A stretch of DNA of 64,000 nt, taken from assembly GCA_022829145.1 (NCBI GenBank), contig CM040746.1:32019712-32083711 (forward strand), given 5' to 3'. Positions 50,696 through 63,330 of this stretch are shown piece by piece. Position 1 is the stretch's first letter, and every line of letters starts with the position of its first letter. The position numbers and the translations under genes are program-made. The notes under the pieces are model-generated. The model saw only the letters and a list, made by a program, of their open reading frames with translations. It ran no database searches and had not been told where the DNA came from. Source of the stretch: Albula goreensis (Eukaryota > Chordata > Actinopteri > Albuliformes > Albulidae).

Positions 50696-51487
50696 GATCT
50701 CCATCCCTGCGGTCGCCTCACTTGATGCGATTAGTGTACCGGCAACATGTGATGTGGAGTTCTGCTGTGGCCCTGGTCATTCTAGCGATAAAGGACCCAA
50801 AAATAAAAGTGAGGCCTTTTGAGTAAAAATAATCCTCAAGGCTGAATGAGTACTGAAAAGAGTCAGAGCATGTGGAAGAAGAGGAGCACGCATGAGCAAA
50901 GGCAGGCAGGTGATGACCATGAATCATTGTCAAGTCTAGCCAGAGGTCAGTCGAAAATAAGACCCCCAGTTATGGTCGCAACCAACACACGTATTCAGAA
51001 AAACATTTGGAAAGTCTGCTTAAAAATGAAATGGTACACACAAAAAAAAAAGAAAAATCTATTTCAGGAACAACAACCTTCCATGCTGACAAGAGCTGGC
51101 ATGTATGTGATTTATATTTCTCCAAAGAATTAAAATAATCATAAAACTTTTTCTTGGCTAAGAAGTTCATTCCATGAAGCAGAGGCGTAAGTATAGGGGT
51201 CATTCTATATCAACTCACCTAGGATCCACAGTTCATGTCATGGATTTTCTTGAAAAAAATTAATGTGAAAACTTCTGTTAAACTCATGGGACCTTGCTAA
51301 ATCCTATTGCTCTACTCCAAATATTTTTTTAGTTATGAATTTTTGAAGTTTGGCCCTCAGAGCAAAATTTTTGGATGTGTATTCTAAGCCTCACCAATTG
51401 GTTATTTTTCACTGGATTGGGTTGAAATTTGTACAGAACATCCAGGAGACCCAAAGAATAATTTGCAACATGCACTCATGTAAATAG

Positions 51488-51765
51488 TTGATGCTAAATT
51501 TTTATAGTAATTAAATTCATAGAACCTTAAAAATCTTTAATTTTCAAAAAATTAATAGATCGTTCCCAGCTTCAAAGCTATATTTAGCAAGATCTGTGGC
51601 ACATACTTTTTATGCATAACCAAATACCTTCTAAATGTGATAGAACCATATTAATACCACACAGAATCAAAATTTGGTTGCAAGACAGTGAAAACTAGTG
51701 GAGATATTATTTTTTGAAAATTAAAGATTCTTAAGATTCTATTAATTTGATCACTGTAAAAATAT
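51488..51765. repeat. Inverted-repeat element, about 67-bp arms
   Basis: The left arm (about 51488-51555) and right arm (about 51698-51765) are inverted copies at roughly 80% identity. The central 'aatctttaattttcaaaaaa' matches perfectly in reverse. The loop is about 140 bp. It sits in an unusually AT-rich stretch (51200-51900), suggesting a nonautonomous DNA transposon or older palindromic repeat. Confidence 0.6.
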
Positions 51766-54700
51766 TGGCTAGGCTAAAATCTGACCAGCTTCTCCCTGGG
51801 GAAATAATGTTGGTACAATTCAGCTAAACTAATTAATTTTGTTACTCAATGGTGATTTCTTTTGCCAGCTTGGCTCTTGCCACTCTATGAACTGAAACTT
51901 GATTAATTCTGCGTTCTGCAATATGTGCTGGTGTCGTATCTGCACTGTTAAAAATAACATAGGCTAGTTGCCATGGGAACAGGAGAAGTCACTCATATGA
52001 TAGCATCATTCCAGTCTGTGGGGGAGGTTTCAGTGGTTCTGATTTTTTTGTTCAATTAGTGTGGAAAATTTTGAAAACTAAAAGAAAGTACATATGGCTG
52101 GCAAACACAGAGTGCCATTTCATTGTGGAAAATTATTTTGCTCCTTTGTATATCAATACCTTTTTCCAGTTATGAGGATTTATTTTGAATGTTTTTGTTT
52201 GTGTTTTTTTCACAGTTAGGAAGCATGATAGTTTAAATAAGCATCATCCATTAGTGAATACTGCTCTCCCTTGATAAAATTATTTGAGTTATAACAGCAG
52301 CAATTGCGTTGATTAAAAATAAAATGAGATTAATCTACTGTGACTGTATGACTTAGGCACATAAAGGTAATGGCACTCTGACTGGGTGATGCTCACTGAA
52401 ACCTAAAGGAGAATTGTTAATTAAAAAATCAATCTCACGAATGCTTTGGGTTTTGTTGCTTTCTCTGTTTGTAGCTAACCAGGCTCCGCTGTTGCTGTGG
52501 TTCTATCAGAGAGCTGAAATAGATATGCCGAAGGTCTTAACCCGCATTTGAATTAATCATGGCTGAGCCGTATCCTTTCAAGGCCACGCTCCCAGTGCTT
52601 TGATGCATTTCAAATTTCAGCTGCTGTCCTGGAGCTGCGCTCTGTGTCCCTACAACCTGGAGAGTGAATGCCCACCTGGTGAGAGTTATTAGCTTTGTAA
52701 CCCTTCATTAGTGCTGAATAGGTAGTTTGCAAAGGATGTGATCAACAGACAGGTATTATCAAAAAATATGAGAACGGAGTGTAAGGATCGTTTGAGGTCC
52801 ACAGAAACGTAGAGCATGCCACCTTCCCCGGCAGCAGTAGAATCAGTGCATGAATGTAGTGTGCATTGACTGAACCTTGACTTTGTGTCCCTTTTCTTCT
52901 CCTATATTGGATGAGACACAATGGTATCCTATAGGGCCACAGTCAAATCAACAACAGTATGAATACCTGACCTTACTTACCCACCTACTGTACATAGGGC
53001 TTACACAAACAGAAACGTAGCAGATGCTTACGCACATGCATGGTATTTAGACTGTTTGTTTCCTTTGGTGGGCAGAAGTGCAGAAAGTGGGGGTGGTGCT
53101 TAGTGTTACACAGAAATATAGAAAAATAACTTTTCTTATTTATTGAGAAATAACATTGAGAAACTCCATAAATACAGCCAATGTAAGTCTTCATTTTCCA
53201 GAGGAATTTAATAAAGGTAAGCCAGTATGAGAGGGTGTATCCAACTAATTGATGTACTGCTATGTCATTATGCATTCCATAAAACGTTCAAGTCTGGTCA
53301 TATTTTTATGGGCTGCACTGTGTTAGTTTCTGCCATATGAAAAAGCATTGGTCTCATTGAAAAATACTCATCCAGCTGTGTTTTTTATACATATGAAATT
53401 CTTGTTGTGCCCCCATTGGCAGACATATGCAAAATAGCCAGAATGGGGAGACAGCCCTTGCACCCATCTCACTATGGACATAAGTGCTTAAGCTGTGGTT
53501 TTACTTAATCATCTAAAATTCTTTGAACCAACTCCAGGACAATCTCTAAAACTGTTGAACTGAATGGATTTTGTCACTGTTCATTAGTGCACCATGGCCT
53601 TGCTATTTTTCTTGCGAAGAATGTCCCCTTGTTTAGTTATTATATAGACATATTGATGTTTTGGAGTCTACCATCCTCCTACATGGACATTCCTGTTCTA
53701 ATTGAATCAACTTTTTGAACACAGGCCTCTTGAATCTCAAACTTAGTCATTTTCTAATTATGTGAGCCCCTCTTATCATTCTGACACATTCTCTCTCTCT
53801 GACGTGCAGCGGCCTTGGAACACCATGACTTAATTTACCAGAAGAAATGAGACACAGGCCAGTTAAATTAGGCCATATTAACTTTTAGCCTGATGTGCTT
53901 GACTTAACTGGCTTCTCCAGTCGTGAGGATGGGGGATGGGGGAGGAGGGGGTGGAGAGGTTTGAGGTGGGGAAGTGTGCGGTGGGTACAGGAATGCGACT
54001 CCCTGCGCAAACGGTGATGTCACAGGAAGTTCTACCGCTGAGCAAGCATACTCCTCTGATACACCTGCCTGAAAGCTGGTGAATATTTTACACACTACAA
54101 GCCTCTAGGTGTGCTAAAGGACGGCTTGTGAGAACCGGAAAAGAGGGGCATCTCTCTGATGACTGAACTTGCATTCTGTGAGTGGCAGACCATTTATATA
54201 GCTGCGACCGTAGGAACCCTTGCTGACTAAACCCAACCCTCCCCCGGCAGGATGTTTCCAATTATATCCCAGCACTAGTCAGCTAATTACACTGGCCAGA
54301 CTCAAACTAGTGATGTCTAGTCTGTAAGACTCAGCCTGCATCTCCACTGACTGAGACACAGGGGGGTGGGTTTGGGGGGGCGGAGGGTGTATCCTTAGGA
54401 AATACATGAAAAACGTATTTTTAAAAAGCTAAAACAAAAGACAATTAATAGTACATTGAGCTAGGCAAAATTGCTTTTTTATTCACAGTTTGTGCTGCAT
54501 TAAATGAAGCCGAGAACCCAAACCAAGCCAAATGTTTTGGTAGATGATTGCAATATATGACCATGATATGGTAATTGTTTTGATGAAACACACATTTCGG
54601 TAATGTAACTAGAGAAGGGACTCCTGGCCAGTTGCATTTCTCTTGTGACCACACCTCAGAAGGCAGTAGATTCATAGAACAGTGTGAGATGAGAGAAAGG

Positions 54701-55332
54701 GATGTGGTTTGTTTTGTCATGCTCCTCCTGAGATAATAATATTCTGAATGCACTAATGCCTTGCATTCAGAGGCAATGGGTGATTCAGCCACTCAATAAG
54801 TGTGTACTGGGAGCTTCTTACTTACATAAGGAACGAGTGGGCAATAAGCAACACTCCCCCCTGCAAATATGAGCAGTTTGTGTGTGCTTAATTAAGGATT
54901 CAGTGAACTCATACTGATGGTGGAAAGAGGCAGCTCTCACACACAGCTAGTGGGCAGTAGTGATACTTGGTTAAAAAAAGAAGTAACTTAATGTAAAGCT
55001 GGTGATGAGAGTTTTACAGGAAAGCCAGTGAAGAACAATGATACCATATTAACCAACTTCAAAGCAGTTGTAATTGTATTGTTTTTTTCTACTATTTCTT
55101 ATGAATATGTTCTATTGTAACTATATATTTTTTAATGCTTTCTGTCACCATTTTCTCCAAATTTGTTTCAGTAAGTGATCCTCAATTGTATTCACATGCC
55201 GTACTTGTGCCCCTCCCTAAAAATCATTAGGGTTTTCAAAGCATATTCCACAAATTTAACTTACATGAATGTAAATCATTGGAGGACACTTCATGTGTAG
55301 CTTTTGCAGTCAGACTGCAGGCCCATCAGTGA

Positions 55333-55346
55333 CCAGCAGGGGTCAC
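55333..55346 (+). promoter_or_regulatory. CTCF-like motif inside a possible dispersed repeat
   Basis: ccagcaggggtcac matches the CTCF core consensus CCASYAGRKGGCRS at 13 of 14 positions (one G to T). The flanks ('ctggtgagtaataagatg... tgccata') resemble a region at 58195-58270, hinting at a repeat family. Confidence 0.4.
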
Positions 55347-57762
55347 TGGTGAGTAATAAGATGTGGCTCTCTGCCATAAAAACCCTTCCTCCCTGGGTGA
55401 CACTATGCCAATTATATGTTGGGGTAGGGGTGCTGCCCACAGTTAGTACTGGATTTAATAGTGTTTTGTTAAAACTGCAATTGTTGACATAATTCATATT
55501 AGTTCATATAGCTGAAACAAGAAATTGGGTGGATAAATGTCAGTTATCACTTTTATTGTGATTTCCTCATTTTGTATAGTCTTACAGATCATGAATTGGA
55601 TAAAGAGCGCATTAATTTCAGGTGAATGAAACATATGTAATTGGCTAATGAATCATACTGTATTTCAGGAGAAGGCACCTCTACAGGTTTCCTTGCATTA
55701 ATATATGAGGTATGTTACGTAAATGCAGTGAGGGAGCAGCCATTAAAAAGACTTAATACTTTCATAGCATTTACACAACATGTGTTTTTTCCACTGTGAC
55801 ATACTAGTGTGCCACTTGAGATTTGAGTCAATGAAACGTGGAACATTTGACAGAGACAGCCTGAAACTCCTGGTTCAGTTGTTCAAACTCTCAGACAACG
55901 ATAGTGCATTTAAAATGAGTTTAATGCTATGGAATGTACTACAGAGTGTACTTGGGCTTGGAGTCTTAAGGGTGGAGGAGGCGTTCCTTCCCTTGAACTG
56001 AAGGAAATTGGGAGAATGGTTAATATTTGATGCCCGTTCTGGAAAAAGAAAGGAGAGGGTGAAGGTGGAGATGGGGAGGAAGAGGGATGCCAGAAATGCT
56101 AGGCATGATGGGTATGTGGTGTGTATGTACCTGTATGAGACCGGAAGGGAGATGTGATAGGTTGAGGGGTTGTCTGAGAATTGTCCTCCCAAACCTCTGT
56201 TTGAACTAACTTCAATTATGTGTATTCATTAGATCCCCCACGTTTGCATAGCGATGGCAGTGTCTCTGACTGTCTCACTGAGTGGCTCCCCAAAAATAAT
56301 GCAGTACCCATTTACCCTTGCATGATTCTCGTTCTGCCCTGATATGAATGACATTGAGTAAAGACTCTAACGCAAATGGGGTTTCGAATACAACTGCAGA
56401 TGTAAGAAGCATAGAGTTATACACTTTCCATGGAACAATGATTACCCCCCCGTCTTATTGCCATGCATAAAATGTCTGCAGTTTCTTCATGGAGGTACTT
56501 TCTTCTGTTTTACCTTTCATGGTTGGTGCAACCTGTATTTTCCTTTGGGAAGAGAGTGTGTTTGTATGTCTTGGAGGGGTTTCCGAAAAAAGAATTTCAT
56601 CAGCCACTGGTGTTTGCATATGGTTCTGTATTTACTACGATTAATACTGAGACACATCTTGGCCAGCAAGCAGTTAGCTACATTAGCGTCTGAATTCATT
56701 CCTCATCCAGTTGTGTGGTTTGTTGTTGTCAGAAAAGGAAAAGAAAATGATCATCAGACCAGAAGGAAAACATCGTTTTTCTTTGTTCTCGGAGGGGCCA
56801 ATGCAAGAAAATATGAGGAGGACTCCTTGCTTCAACACAATATTATCTCACAATTCCAGTGGTTTGGGCGAAATGGTGGATTAAATATTTGAACCATAAT
56901 CCATAATCCGCCGCTGACTCTCGCTAATGAGGTCTGTTCGGCTGGGAATTAATGCAGATTACCAATTACAAGACAGACTGAAAGGAAGACAAAACAAAAG
57001 ACAGTGGTGCTGTCTAATTACAAGAGACTGAATGCTTGTTGTTTGTTACTTTGGAAGTGGGACCTCCAAGGGAATCGTGGGAAAGTTTTGCTGCCTGTGA
57101 GCCAATAGAATGTCCTATGGACTGAATTCATATGAGCTAACAGTGGACGGTACTGGATTTTTTAGCCTGCCTTTTTCTCTTTTCCTTATAATTTTCTTCG
57201 AAGAATGTATTCGGTCAAGTCAGTTTCACATTTTGAAATTGAAATTATTTATTTCCTTTTGATTCCTGCCTTCCTGTGGTCAGTGTACAGTAACTTGGAC
57301 TTGCCAAGGGGGTAAACAGTTCTGGGCTTTTGTTAGTGGCTGAGTGTGGGACTCTCTCAGGAGGGGATTGCTGGGTGCATTAGCGTAGCGTGGCGCTGAG
57401 GCTCTGAATTCTGAATCAAACTCAGGACTCACAACACTTGTAACAAACAACGGAGGCGTCGGCCCCAGTGTCCTGGCCAAAGTCCCAGACTCACAACTGT
57501 GGCCATTCTTACTCAAAATGGCCGCTGCCTCATAATGAGGTGGTGGCACTCATTAGTGATGGAGTATGGATAAAGCAATACCCCCCACGCGCCTTCCTCC
57601 AACCAAAAGGCTCCTTCTGATTGTTAGAACTAAAAAAAAAAAAACAACACAGCGCACACCTGACTGTGATGCTCATTAACTCTGCTGTAATCTTTTACCT
57701 GCTGTGTGATGTCTTAGAGAGAATTCTTCTGGATGACTGTGTGTGCTCGTCACAGGTGGTCC

Positions 57763-57778
57763 TACACACACACACGAG

Positions 57779-57855
<77 letters not shown>

Positions 57856-57874
57856 ACACACACACACACACACA
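57763..57874. repeat. (CA)n microsatellite
   Basis: About 110 bp of CA with rare interruptions (CGAG near 57775, CCC near 57853). Confidence 0.98.
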
Positions 57875-59940
57875 GGAGAGTCTGAAGAGAGACTGAATGT
57901 TCTCTTTGGGCATGAGCCTTCAGCGAGTGAGTCACCTGTCCCTTTCAGTTACTGTGCGTATAATTTCTCTGGTCGTACCTGCACCCCCTGCTGAATACTC
58001 CATGGTTGTCGTGACTCGGAACTACACTGACAATGGAGCCAAGCAGCCCATCTCCCCAAATAACTTCACACATCCCTGATAGAATTTAAATTTGTGAAGC
58101 ATTCAGAGGAATTCAATGTGGACTGTCTGTACGGATTACATTTTTGTGCCATAGAGGTGTGATGGCAGGTATTGTGAAGAGTAGGTGGCACCCAGTGTAG
58201 TCTGCAGGTGTCACCCAGAGCTGGGTGCTGGTGAGTAATGAGACACAGTTAATCCCAGTGCCATAAGTAATACATATTTGTACCATGGAAGTGCAATACT
58301 CTGTCTGTTGTTTTAATGAAGCATTTTCTGGAATAGTGAAACATTTATCAACCTTTTTAACTATAAACAAAATAACCAAAACATTTATAAAGACAGATAC
58401 ACATTGTATAGGGTACAGAGACCTGTGATCCCCTGAAGAATTTATTGATTATTTTCTCACACCTCAAGTACTGAAAATAGTGTGTGTTTTGGAACCTTCC
58501 ATGAAAAACAAATACTCCCCACTACCCAATCAGTCTTCTGGCCGGTCCTGTTAGCCTATCTGAACTGATAACCATATTTCACATTTACAGCAGGTCAGGG
58601 GAAGTGGCAAATAGCAATAGGCACAGGAATGACAAGTACTTTGCAGACAGGAAGCTGCCTGAAGTGTGCCCAGATGAACAAACTGTTGGACCCATTAACT
58701 AAAAAAATACATTTATAATATTGGTTTTTCAGTAGAGCCTTAAGAGGAGAAAACATGATATAAGTGTCTAATATCAGTGCTGTGCTACATCTGCACAGTG
58801 ATAAGAAATCATACACAACAGCAAAGCCTTGGTAATATTTACCCTCTGCTGCTTCCCTTTTGCCCCGGGAAGGAGGTAACAGAGGGTCAGCAGTCCTGAA
58901 TACGATAAGGGGATAAGCAATGACTCAGGGTAAACTGTAAGAAACACAAGACATGACACTACAAAATCACAACAGGCTAAATCAACCATATTCCAAAGAC
59001 TAGAAGTGGATGTAAAATGTGTGGGAGAATCTTTTCCCTCTTCCAGGGGTAGACACCCTGGCTGCAGAAGGCAGTACTGTCTATCCATGTATTTTTTCCA
59101 CCTGTGCACTAAACCAGCTGCTTCTAATTTCTAATTTGCACAACTCATCAGGCAGGTAGGGGAGCTAATCAGTGCTGTCAGCTGGAATGGGTGGGGCAGA
59201 TACACAGCAGTGCTTTCTGTATTATGTAGCTGTTGTTTTCCATGTCTACTGACTGCCAACCACTCTAACTCCGTCTTTTCTTTCTGAAGTTAAGAAATTT
59301 AAACTTTTTTTACAACATTTTTTCCTTTTTTTATGTTAATATAAGCTCAGAAGTACAAAAGAGTTTGATAATTTGGTCATATTCTGTATCTTTCTATCTT
59401 TTTAGGGGCAACAGGCTTGAAGCCACCCTGCTGTTAATGTTTTGGTTGTTAATTGTGTCATTGCTGCTGTGTTTTTCAACTTCTTAGAAGTCTCTTTTAT
59501 TTAAAACACATTTTATTATGTGCTCCTCTTATTATCAGTTTCAGCCATTGATTTCCATTGTGAGACATTTTTCTTCGCCTCGTTATCTTTCAGATTTGTT
59601 AGCAAGCATTTGTTGAGACTGCATAAACAGTCAATACAGCAGTCCCTTCCCTCACTCAGACTGCTTGTTAAATTTGAGTATGGAGCCAAAGGGGGTTAAC
59701 ATCTCCCTTCCATTTGTATATGTTTATATATATGCTATGTTTAACCATCATTCCTTCACTGTGTGGGTTGTTTTTTGTTTTTCTTTTTTTTTTTTGGCCA
59801 AGCTGGTCCCCTACTGGTTCACTGTTGTCTTGCACCACAGGATTGTAAAGAAATTTACAATTCAAGAGTTATCAAAAAGATAAACATAACATCCACCCTC
59901 CTGTTTATGTGTTTATTGTAAGAGCTACTTCCATTTTATG

Positions 59941-59954
59941 TCACTAGGGGGCAG
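59941..59954 (+). promoter_or_regulatory. CTCF-like motif
   Basis: tcactagggggcag matches CCASYAGRKGGCRS at 13 of 14 positions. It is on the plus strand, opposite in orientation to the motif at 33560. Confidence 0.5.
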
Positions 59955-60666
59955 CATGGCTTTCCCCTGTTTGTTGTTGGGTGCTGTGTGCTTTTGTTCT
60001 CAGAGAGGGATTTGTCTACTAATCTGTCCCTGCCAGGAGTCTTATTTTAGAAGTGGATGGCATCCAAAAATGGTCTGAAAAAAATCCCCCATTCATAAAA
60101 ATTAAGATGGCACAATAATGTACTTAGCTACACATTTTAAACAGGAAATTAGAATACGGACAATTTCTTAAAAAAGCCTGATACTACCTCCCAGGGTTAT
60201 GAAATTTATTATGCTGGGTGGGACTTAGTGTAGTAATTTTTTCTTATGATATTCTAACAATAATGATCTGTTCTTGTTAGCAATTATTCCCATGTGTCAC
60301 AACCATGGCAGCACAATATTTTTGGGTAGGTTTTAGATACAATATCATATCTTTTATCTCTCCAGCCAAGATAACTCTCTGCTGGTTATATTTTGACAGG
60401 AATGGGTAGCTGTGCAGTGAGTCTGTAGGATTTAATTAAATTAAATATATTCTCTGTTCGCACAGGTTCAGAGTTGGCAGTAGTGGGTGGTGGAGAGAGT
60501 GAGGGGGAAAGTTGTGAGTTTGTGGTGTTGTTAAGTTGCGGGTTTGAGTTCCAGCCAAAGTCGTGAACAGTTTTTGATCCAACTAACCTTGCCACGGTGC
60601 CTTCTATAATACCGCCGATGTGAGTCAGCCAGGAGGGGGGAGGAGGAGGGGCAGGCCCGCCGCAGC

Positions 60667-60717
60667 ATGGTGCTTCACGAGCAGCCTCCTCCGTTTATCA
60701 TGGATGCTGGGAGTGAG
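60667..60717 (+). CDS. Speculative first coding exon of unrecognised gene
   Basis: The ATG has a strong context (AGCATGG, A at -3 and G at +4). Seventeen in-frame codons (MVLHEQPPPFIMDAGSE) end exactly at a donor-like GAG|GTAGGG. The upstream 100 bp is GC-rich with a TATA-like 'tataata' at about 60605. I do not recognise the peptide and there is no partner exon in the window, so this is a low-confidence proposal. Confidence 0.2.
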
Positions 60718-62615
60718 GTAGGGGAAGGGCCGGGGGCTGGGGGGCTGGGGGCTGGGGTTGGAGGGAAGCAAGGGCAGCCTTAGCTGGGGGCCCAGGGAGG
60801 CCCCAGCAGGTCAGGGCATACCAGTTTCCCCTCCCTGCATCCCTCACCCACAGCTGGTGTGCGATAGGCAGGGGACATAGCCAGAGGGAAGACAGTAGAC
60901 CCATGGACCCTGTTTGGGGGGGTAGGGGTGGGGAGGGGGTTGCCCAAGCAGCCTGCTAGAGAAGAGTGTCACGGCAGTGTGCGTAGGTGTCGAGCCAACA
61001 GAGACTGACTGTGGAAAGAGATAAACAAACGAGAGGCGGAAAAGAAGGGGGACGGGGGGCGGGTGGGGCTCCATCGTCTGGAGTTGCCATGTATTCGAAA
61101 ATGGTTATTGATTTTTTAAAAGAAGTCTTGCTTTTCATAATGTGGATAGAGTGGTGATAAAAGAGGCAGAACTGTGTTTTATAAATAGTCAGATTTGTGC
61201 TTTGTCTTAGCTGCACCTGGATGCGTAAAGTAACACACTGACCCATAGCATAGTGGTGTATCAGTGCCGTGGGATAGCTGAGCTCTTGCTATTGCATTCG
61301 GCAACTTGTGCAAGCCTTTGTTCTCTTTTGCATGAGTTCTGCACCTTTCTCCTGCTCTCCATTTTTAATGCATCGTTTCTTCATATTGTTATTTACCAAC
61401 ATCCACCAGCTGTTCGTTAATTATACTTTGTTATTCTCAATTTTTTTTTCTCCCATTTTAGAATTTCCAATTTGTATTCTGTCTGTTAAAATGTCATGTT
61501 CATCCAATCACAACAACCCTCTGTATCCATTCAGGAGGGTGCAGAAAAGCATGTACCTGCTCCCAAACTTCTGTCACTTCTCTATCTGCAGCCCACCGGC
61601 TAAGCCAAATTTCAGGTGCTGTTGAGGTGGACAGACTATAGGTGCCCGATCGATCAGGATTCACCCCACATAATGAATCCTTATACAGGGACACCCTCAC
61701 CAATCAAAACCCTCCTTCTCTCTTGGCGATATGACACCCAAATATGTATTGTCATATAGGGTGTGCTGGGTGCAGTCAGCACTTGTACGGTCGGCACTTT
61801 ATACCAAACTACAGCATAGCTGTAGCATTTGATATCAAACCATAGTTCCACATCACTACAGCATCAACAAGTGCTTTACCAGGATAAGATATGAGCTAAA
61901 CTTTACTGCCCCAAAGAAACTTTGCCACAGACACACAGCCCCTAATAAATGGCAGGTTCCTCGGCTGAGTCTTCTCATTGGCTTCCCTGTTTCGTATCTT
62001 CACCCTTTCTCTTGCACCCCTTTAAAACAATTCTTTCCATCTAAAGAAAGGAGTCTTTACATCATGCCCTAAGCTATAAAAGCACAGCGAGGTTTCTTCC
62101 TGATCAGGCCGTAAGGCCGAAGCCCTGCTCTGAAGTCCTGGCTTCGTTCAGCACTGAATAAGTATTTCAGGTTGTCAGCAGCAGGTCCTAATGAGTCCCC
62201 ATCAGTGCAAACTCCCCGCCAACGGTGCTCCGGCTGTCTGCCTGCCACATTGTTACCGAGAGGGAAGTCAGTAACTTTCATTTTATTTCTGGGTGAGGTT
62301 ATCATCCCCCCAAAAAAGGAGAAAATTCACTGTGTGAAGAAGTGGCAGTCTTTTTTAACACCCAAAGCAGACCGTGCCTCAGGGCCAGGAGTTTCTTGGT
62401 GGATTAAGCAGCTTTTCAGGCCTGGTCAGAGGCATCCTTGTTATTTCTGATGGCACTGAAAGCTCTTCCCTCTCATAGAGGTGAAACTCAATAAGCAATG
62501 ACAGATCATTTGGGACTTTATCTGCTAGGGAAAAACTCCAGTGGACGTCAGAGGAGGTGAGCTCTGAGTGTGTGGCAGAGTTACATGCTGTGTGGGTAGG
62601 GAAAGTGAAGAGAGC

Positions 62616-62617
<2 letters not shown>

Positions 62618-62697
<80 letters not shown>

Positions 62698-62817
62698 ATG
62701 TGTTGTGTGTATGTATATCTGTGTGTCTATGTGGGTGTGTGTATGAGTGTGTGTGTGTGTGTGTGTGTGCATGTTTTGTGTGTATGTATATCTGTGTGTC
62801 TATGTGGGTGTGTGTAT

Positions 62818-62856
<39 letters not shown>

Positions 62857-63330
62857 GTGTGTGTATATCTGTGTGTCTATGTGGGTGTGTGTATATGTGT
62901 GTGTGTATGTATATCTGTGTGTCTATGTGGGTGTGTGTATGAGTGTGTGTGTGTGTGTGTGTGTGTGTTTTGTGTGTATGTATATCTGTGTGTCTATGTG
63001 GGTGTGTGTAGGAGTGTGTGTGTGTGTGTGTGTATAGATATGTCTATCTCTGTGTCTGTGTGTGTTTATGTATGTGTGAGTGGTGAGTGTGCATGTGTCA
63101 CTCTGTGTGTATTTTTGTGTGTGTGTGCCTGTGTGCTTCTGTGTTTGTGTGAGTGTGCGTGTATGTGTGTCTCTGAGTTTGTGTGTGCCTGTATGTTTGT
63201 ATGTGCCTGTGTGTGTGTTTTTATGTGTGTGTGTGTGTGTCTATGAGCCTGAGTGTTTGTATGTGTGTGTTTTTCTTTGTGTGTGTGTGTGTGTGTTCGT
63301 GCGTGTGTGTGAATGTGTGCATGAGTGTGT
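62618..63330. repeat. Large TG-rich array with higher-order minisatellite
   Basis: Pure TG at 62618-62696 is followed by a higher-order repeat. The block 'tatctgtgtgtctatgtggg' with 'tgtgtgta' recurs at 62716, 62789, 62866, 62912 and 62983, separated by variable TG runs (spacings 73, 77, 46 and 71 bp). It then decays into mixed TG/TGTC/TATG to about 63330. Long Cys/Val frames here are repeat artefacts. Confidence 0.95.

Noticed and set aside
56458-56892. 144-codon plus-strand frame
   Set aside because: No domain, no flanking splice pattern and no start context of note. Treated as chance, though it is the longest non-repeat frame in the right half.
60698-61246. Pro-rich minus-strand frames near 61 kb
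   Set aside because: Produced by G-rich plus-strand low-complexity sequence (gggctggggg repeats), with no family resemblance.
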